Assembly: GCA_017886875.1 (NCBI GenBank)
Contig: JAGHIZ010000094.1
Span: forward strand, 1 to 64,000
Length of the DNA: 64,000 nt
Source of the DNA: Butyricicoccus sp.
Lineage (GTDB): Bacteria; Bacillota; Clostridia; Oscillospirales; Butyricicoccaceae
Direction of reading: 5' to 3'
Part shown: in pieces, positions 60,009 through 64,000 of the stretch
Layout: each line of letters opens with the position of its first letter
Position numbering within the stretch: the stretch's first letter is position 1
Made by a program: the position numbers and the translations under genes
Notes under the pieces: generated by a model
The model's input: the letters and a program-made list of their open reading frames with translations, nothing else
What the model was told of the DNA's origin: nothing
Database searches by the model: none

Positions 60009-61406
60009 ATGAACAAAGAACGAAGCAGCTTTTCAAGCCGTATCGGTTTTGTACTCGCTGCTGCAGGCTCTGCTGTAGGTTTAGGTAACTTATGGCGTTT
60101 CCCATATCTCGCTGCAAAATATGGTGGTGGTATTTTCCTTTTGGTTTATATCATTCTTGCCGTTACCTTCGGTTTTGCCCTTATGATAACCGAAATAGCT
60201 ATTGGTAGAAAAACCCGTTTATCTTGTATAGGTGCTTATAAAGCTCTTGATAAACGTTTCGGTTTTCTTGGCTGGATTGCAGCTTTAGTACCTGTTATCA
60301 TTACACCTTATTATTGTGTAATCGGTGGCTGGGTTATTAAGTATCTTGTCACTTTCTTAACTGGTAATGCACTTGCTGCTGCTGATGGCGGTGATTTCTT
60401 TAGTGGATTTATAGGCTTTGATGCTGGCTCTATTCCAGCTACAATGCTTGATTTTAGTGGTCCAACACCTTGGTTTTTAATCTATGTTATTTTAACAACT
60501 GCTGTTGTCGCATTTGGTGTTGAAAAAGGTATAGAAAAAGCAAGCCGTTTTATGATGCCTGTACTTGCAATACTTGCTATCTTTATTGCTTGCTATTCTC
60601 TCACTATTGATGGTGCTATTGAAGGTCTTAAATATTATATAATGCCTGACTTTTCTCAGTTCTCTGCATCAACTGTACTTGGTGCACTTGGTCAGCTTTT
60701 CTATTCAATGTCTCTTGCTATGGGTATTATGATTACTTATGGTTCTTACATGCAAAGGGAAAATCTGCTTGAGCATTCTGTAAGCCAAATAGAAATTTTT
60801 GATACATTATTTGCTTTTGTTGCTGGTCTTATGATTATTCCACCAGTTATTGCATTTAATGGCGGTGACCCTAGCAAAATCAATGCTGGCCCTGGACTGA
60901 TGTTTATTACCCTGCCTCAGGTATTTGAAAAAATGGCTTTTGGTTCTGTTATTGGCACTGTATTCTTTTTACTTGTACTGTTTGCAGCTTTAACTTCTTC
61001 CATTTCTCTAATGGAAACAATAGTTTCTGTTGTAATTGATAAAACAGGTTTAAACCGCAAAGTTTCAACAATCGGTGTTGCAATCGTTGTTTTAATTATT
61101 GGTGTTCCATCTTGCCTTGGTTATGGTCCATGGGCTGGTATCACAATCATTGGTATGCAGTTCCTTGACTTCTTCGACTTTATTTCTAACTCTGTAATGA
61201 TGCCTATAGTAGCATTCTTAACATGTATTCTTATTGGTCACGTTGTTGGCACTAAGGTTATCGCTGATGAAGTTGAAGCTGAAGCTGGTGTTTTCCATCG
61301 TAAAAAATTACATGAAATAATGGTTAAATGGATTGCTCCTGTACTCCTAGTTTTAATCCTTGGTAGTGAGCTTGCAACTAAGGTATTTAAAATCTTTACA
61401 ATTTAA
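60009..61406 (+). CDS. Neurotransmitter:sodium symporter family transporter
   Basis: The protein has 465 residues with about eleven to twelve membrane helices in the LeuT fold. The first helix holds the Na+/substrate motif FVLAAAGSAVGLGNLWRFPY with the unwound GNLWRFPY segment. Other features are YYCVIGGWVIKY and FFLLVLFAALTSSISLMET. Bacterial members import amino acids with Na+. The substrate is not readable. A Na+-pumping Rnf complex could supply the gradient. It is monocistronic. Confidence 0.92.
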   Translation: MNKERSSFSSRIGFVLAAAGSAVGLGNLWRFPYLAAKYGGGIFLLVYIILAVTFGFALMITEIAIGRKTRLSCIGAYKALDKRFGFLGWIAALVPVIITPYYCVIGGWVIKYLVTFLTGNALAAADGGDFFSGFIGFDAGSIPATMLDFSGPTPWFLIYVILTTAVVAFGVEKGIEKASRFMMPVLAILAIFIACYSLTIDGAIEGLKYYIMPDFSQFSASTVLGALGQLFYSMSLAMGIMITYGSYMQRENLLEHSVSQIEIFDTLFAFVAGLMIIPPVIAFNGGDPSKINAGPGLMFITLPQVFEKMAFGSVIGTVFFLLVLFAALTSSISLMETIVSVVIDKTGLNRKVSTIGVAIVVLIIGVPSCLGYGPWAGITIIGMQFLDFFDFISNSVMMPIVAFLTCILIGHVVGTKVIADEVEAEAGVFHRKKLHEIMVKWIAPVLLVLILGSELATKVFKIFTI

Positions 61407-61412
61407 AAATTT

Positions 61413-61441
61413 AAAGCTATCGCTTGTGCGATAGCTTTTTT
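61413..61441 (+). terminator. Terminator of the transporter gene
   Basis: AAAGCTATCGC and GCGATAGCTTT form an 11-bp stem with a short loop, followed by T6. Confidence 0.88.
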
Positions 61442-61516
61442 ATTTCCTCAGTGTGCGTACACTAGCTTTTTATGTCTATAATAAGCGGTCAATTTTCAAA
61501 AGTTTTTTAAAATAAC

Positions 61517-61545
61517 TGGACAAATATTTATTTTTGTTTCATAAT
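61517..61545 (+). promoter_or_regulatory. Probable promoter of apgM
   Basis: TGGACA (61517-61522), a 17-bp spacer and CATAAT (61540-61545). Confidence 0.5.
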
Positions 61546-61606
61546 AATCTGTATTCAGAAATATTTTAGTATTTTATTATTTTATCTATATAAAGGAGAG
61601 TTTACC

Positions 61607-62809
61607 ATGAAATATGTTATTATTCTTGGCGATGGTATGGCTGATGAGCCAATCGAAAAGCTAGACGGTAAAACCCCTCTAGCCTATGCTAACACACCAA
61701 CTATGGATTTTTTAGCTGATATGTCTGAAGTTGGTCTTGCTCAAACTATACCTAACGGTATGAAACCTGGTAGCGATACCGCAAACCTTTCTGTACTTGG
61801 CTATAATCCAGAGGTTTATTATTCTGGTCGCTCACCACTTGAGGCTTTAAGCATTGGTGTTCCTATGGGGGCTGATGATATTGCTCTTAGATGTAATATT
61901 GTTACCGTTTCTGAGGAAGATAATATTCCTTATTCTGAGCGTACTATTATAGACCATAGTTCAGACGAAATTTCTACTGAAGATGCAGCTATACTTATTG
62001 ATGCAATTAAGCCTGTTTTTGAAAATGAAATTTTTAAATTTTATGTTGGCACTAGCTACCGCCACTGCTTAATTTGGAAAGGTGGAGAAGTTCAAGATAT
62101 CACACCTCCACATGATATTTTAGGTAAGGTTATAGGTGATTATCTGCCTAAGCAAGATGTACTGCGTCAGATGATGGAAAAAAGCTATGACATACTAAAT
62201 AATCACCCATTAAATCTCGCTCGTGCTGCTGAGGGCAAACGCAAAGCAAATTCTATCTGGCTTTGGGGTGCAGGTACTAAACCTCATCTTGATGATTTTA
62301 CTGCTAAAACTGGTAAAATCGGCACTATGATTTCTGCTGTTGATTTATTAAAAGGCATTGCTGTTGGTGCTAAAATGAATGTAGTAAATGTAGAAGGTGC
62401 AAATGGCGGACTCCACACAAACTATGAAGGTAAAGCAAATGCTGCCGTTAAGGCTCTTTTAAATGATAATAACGATTTTGTATATATTCATGTGGAAGCT
62501 CCTGACGAAATGGGGCATCAAGGCAGTATAGAAAATAAGGTTCAATCTATCGAATGGTTAGACAGTAGAATTATAAAGCCTGTATATGAGGCTTTAAAGG
62601 CATCTGGTCAAGATTTTAGAATGTTAATCTTACCTGACCACCCTACTCCAATCCGTCTTAGAACTCATACCGCTGACCCAGTTCCATATATGCTTTTTGA
62701 CAGCACAAAAACTGATAAAACAAATAATATTTATAATGAAGTTTATGCTCAAAAGACTGGTATTTTAATAAAAGAAGGTCATAAGCTCATAGATAAACTA
62801 TTATTTTAA
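61607..62809 (+). CDS. apgM: Cofactor-independent phosphoglycerate mutase, archaeal type
   Basis: The protein has 400 residues. It starts after AAGGAGAG. It belongs to the alkaline phosphatase superfamily. The first metal Asp lies in VIILGDGMADEPIEKLDGKT, the nucleophilic Ser in GSDTANLSVLGYNP and later ligands in EAPDEMGHQG and LILPDHPTPIR. It interconverts 3- and 2-phosphoglycerate without 2,3-bisphosphoglycerate. This ApgM branch occurs in archaea and in Clostridia. It is monocistronic. Confidence 0.93.
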   Translation: MKYVIILGDGMADEPIEKLDGKTPLAYANTPTMDFLADMSEVGLAQTIPNGMKPGSDTANLSVLGYNPEVYYSGRSPLEALSIGVPMGADDIALRCNIVTVSEEDNIPYSERTIIDHSSDEISTEDAAILIDAIKPVFENEIFKFYVGTSYRHCLIWKGGEVQDITPPHDILGKVIGDYLPKQDVLRQMMEKSYDILNNHPLNLARAAEGKRKANSIWLWGAGTKPHLDDFTAKTGKIGTMISAVDLLKGIAVGAKMNVVNVEGANGGLHTNYEGKANAAVKALLNDNNDFVYIHVEAPDEMGHQGSIENKVQSIEWLDSRIIKPVYEALKASGQDFRMLILPDHPTPIRLRTHTADPVPYMLFDSTKTDKTNNIYNEVYAQKTGILIKEGHKLIDKLLF

Positions 62810-62816
62810 TATTACT

Positions 62817-62849
62817 GGCAATCTGAACAAAATTCAGATTGCCTTTTTT
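62817..62849 (+). terminator. Terminator of apgM
   Basis: GGCAATCTGAA and TTCAGATTGCC form a perfect 11-bp stem followed by T6. Confidence 0.92.
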
Positions 62850-62883
62850 ATATATAATAAATAAGTTTAATAATCATTATTAC

Positions 62884-62911
62884 TTGACAGAGATAAAATT
62901 TATATTATACT
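62884..62911 (+). promoter_or_regulatory. Promoter of the hydrogenase gene
   Basis: TTGACA (62884-62889), a 16-bp spacer and TATACT (62906-62911). An AATAGGT/ACCTATT inverted repeat (62947-62976) lies in the leader. Confidence 0.7.
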
Positions 62912-63002
62912 TAAACTATACAGTTAGTCCGTATAATTATATAAAAAATAGGTCATTTTTTCATTTTTTACCTATTAAAACAGTAAAAGGAGATTGAAAT
63001 TT

Positions 63003-64000
63003 ATGAGCCATATGCCTTTAAATGTAAGAGTTCCTATTGAACAAGATAACCCTAGTATTTTCAGAATTGAAGACAAATGTGTTAAATGTGGTATGTGTAA
63101 AAATGTCTGCACTAGCCCAATAGGTGTTTTAGGTACTTATACCCTTGAGCAAACAAACAACAAGGCTATATGTATAAACTGTGGTCAATGTGCCAATGTT
63201 TGTCCTGTGGATAGCATTATAGAACGATATGAATTTTACTATATTGAGCAAGCAATAAAAGACCCTGATAAAGTTGTTATTGTAAGCACTTCCCCATCTG
63301 TAAGAGTTGCCCTTGGTGAAGCTTTTGGATTGCCTTCTGGCGAATTTGTAGAGGGTAAAATGGTTACTCTTTTACGCAAACTTGGTTTTGATTATGTGCT
63401 TGATACCAACTTTGCAGCTGATTTAACAATAGTAGAAGAAGCAAGCGAACTTGTAGAGCGAATAACTAAAGGTAATCGCCCACTTCCTCAATTTACTAGC
63501 TGTTGTCCTGCTTGGGTTAAATTCGCTGAAATTTATTACCCAGAATTACTTGATAATATTTCAACCGCAAAAAGTCCTATAGGTATGCAAGGTCCTACAA
63601 TTAAAACATATTTTGCAAAGAAAATGAATATTGACCCAAGTAAAATTGTAAATGTAGCTTTAACCCCTTGCACTGCGAAAAAATTTGAAATTCGTCGTGA
63701 AGAATTTCATTCCGCTGGTGATTATCATAATATAGATAATATGCGTGATATGGATTATGTTTTCACAACAAGAGAGCTTGCTTTATGGGCAAAAAATAAA
63801 AATATAGATTTTAATTCTCTTGAAAACTCAGCTTATGATGACCTTATGGGGCAGGCTTCTGGTGCTGGTGTTATTTTTGGTAATACTGGCGGTGTTATGG
63901 AAGCTGCTTTACGAACTGCCTACGAGTTTATAACAGGTGAAAAAGCTCCTGATACACTTTATAAGCTTGAACCTGTTCGTGGATATGAAAGCATTAGAGA
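63003..64000 (+). CDS. hydA: [FeFe] hydrogenase, partial (runs off the window)
   Basis: 332 codons are visible, starting 10 nt after AAAGGAG. Two ferredoxin-type clusters lead (CVKCGMCKNVC and CINCGQCANVCP). The H-cluster domain has the first motif in FTSCCPAWVKF. The second is ALTPCTAKKFE, with Thr where Met is usual. Part of the third region is FGNTGGVMEAALR. It reduces protons with electrons from ferredoxin, or oxidises H2, and needs HydEFG maturases, which are not in this window. Short N-terminal domains suggest a monomeric ferredoxin-dependent or sensory type. The C terminus is needed to decide. Confidence 0.93.
   Translation, partial: MSHMPLNVRVPIEQDNPSIFRIEDKCVKCGMCKNVCTSPIGVLGTYTLEQTNNKAICINCGQCANVCPVDSIIERYEFYYIEQAIKDPDKVVIVSTSPSVRVALGEAFGLPSGEFVEGKMVTLLRKLGFDYVLDTNFAADLTIVEEASELVERITKGNRPLPQFTSCCPAWVKFAEIYYPELLDNISTAKSPIGMQGPTIKTYFAKKMNIDPSKIVNVALTPCTAKKFEIRREEFHSAGDYHNIDNMRDMDYVFTTRELALWAKNKNIDFNSLENSAYDDLMGQASGAGVIFGNTGGVMEAALRTAYEFITGEKAPDTLYKLEPVRGYESIR

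Overview
The window is AT-rich, with Clostridia-type gene content. The organism is probably an anaerobic, endospore-forming Firmicute. The evidence is a SpoIID and SpoIIQ-like pair, a class III (oxygen-sensitive) ribonucleotide reductase, an Rnf complex, an [FeFe] hydrogenase, a 2[4Fe-4S] ferredoxin, pyruvate phosphate dikinase, the ctsR-mcsA-mcsB-clpC operon and strong AGGAGG ribosome binding sites. Genus cannot be assigned from sequence reading alone. An Oscillospirales-like gut clostridium is a guess.

Layout. Bases 1-5570 are a mobile-element remnant: the end of an IS630-type transposase, an IS200/IS605 transposase cut at its 3' end where the IS630 element begins, a RepA_N initiator with a DnaC-like loader, an NB-ARC/TPR NTPase and a damaged AbrB-like gene. 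Bases 5670-18370 hold an FAA hydrolase, a large S-layer homology protein, ppdK, uxaC and the CtsR operon with two textbook CtsR operators. Bases 18660-19780 hold a ferredoxin gene and six tRNA genes. Bases 19850-33210 hold citrate synthase, the two sporulation genes, an iron alcohol dehydrogenase, a DtxR-like regulator, RidA, TypA, tRNA-Gln(CTG), a tyrA/vanZ-like/tcdA operon, an Rrf2 regulator and pyrE. Bases 33300-39210 hold the anaerobic ribonucleotide reductase operon, a ferritin-like protein, a methyltransferase and gap. Bases 39460-45970 hold a histidine-kinase-like protein and rnfCDGEAB. Bases 46100-49910 hold an unknown gene, a DMT transporter, an inositol-phosphatase-like gene, a DUF4250 gene, a membrane protein and an OGG-like glycosylase. 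Bases 50000-53970 hold a possible small RNA and a three-subunit molybdenum hydroxylase. Bases 54000-64000 hold an ECF sigma factor with a membrane-anchored serpin, a DUF4914 protein, a glycosyltransferase, an Na+-coupled transporter, apgM and the start of hydA.

How the genes fit together. Ferredoxin, Rnf and the hydrogenase can form a reduced-ferredoxin economy: Rnf turns ferredoxin/NAD+ redox energy into an ion gradient, and the hydrogenase disposes of electrons. PpdK, GAPDH and ApgM belong to central glycolysis/gluconeogenesis, and the Na+-coupled transporter could use an Rnf-made sodium gradient.

Best candidates for something undescribed: (1) an ECF sigma factor translationally coupled to a membrane protein with a short anti-sigma-like cytoplasmic tail and an extracellular serpin, which could be a protease-sensing signalling pair; (2) a class III ribonucleotide reductase whose glycyl-radical segment is encoded by a separate 66-residue gene; (3) an orphan promoter-terminator unit at about 50.0-50.16 kb; (4) a histidine-kinase-like protein with Tyr at the expected phosphoacceptor position upstream of rnf; (5) an NB-ARC/TPR NTPase carried on the mobile element.
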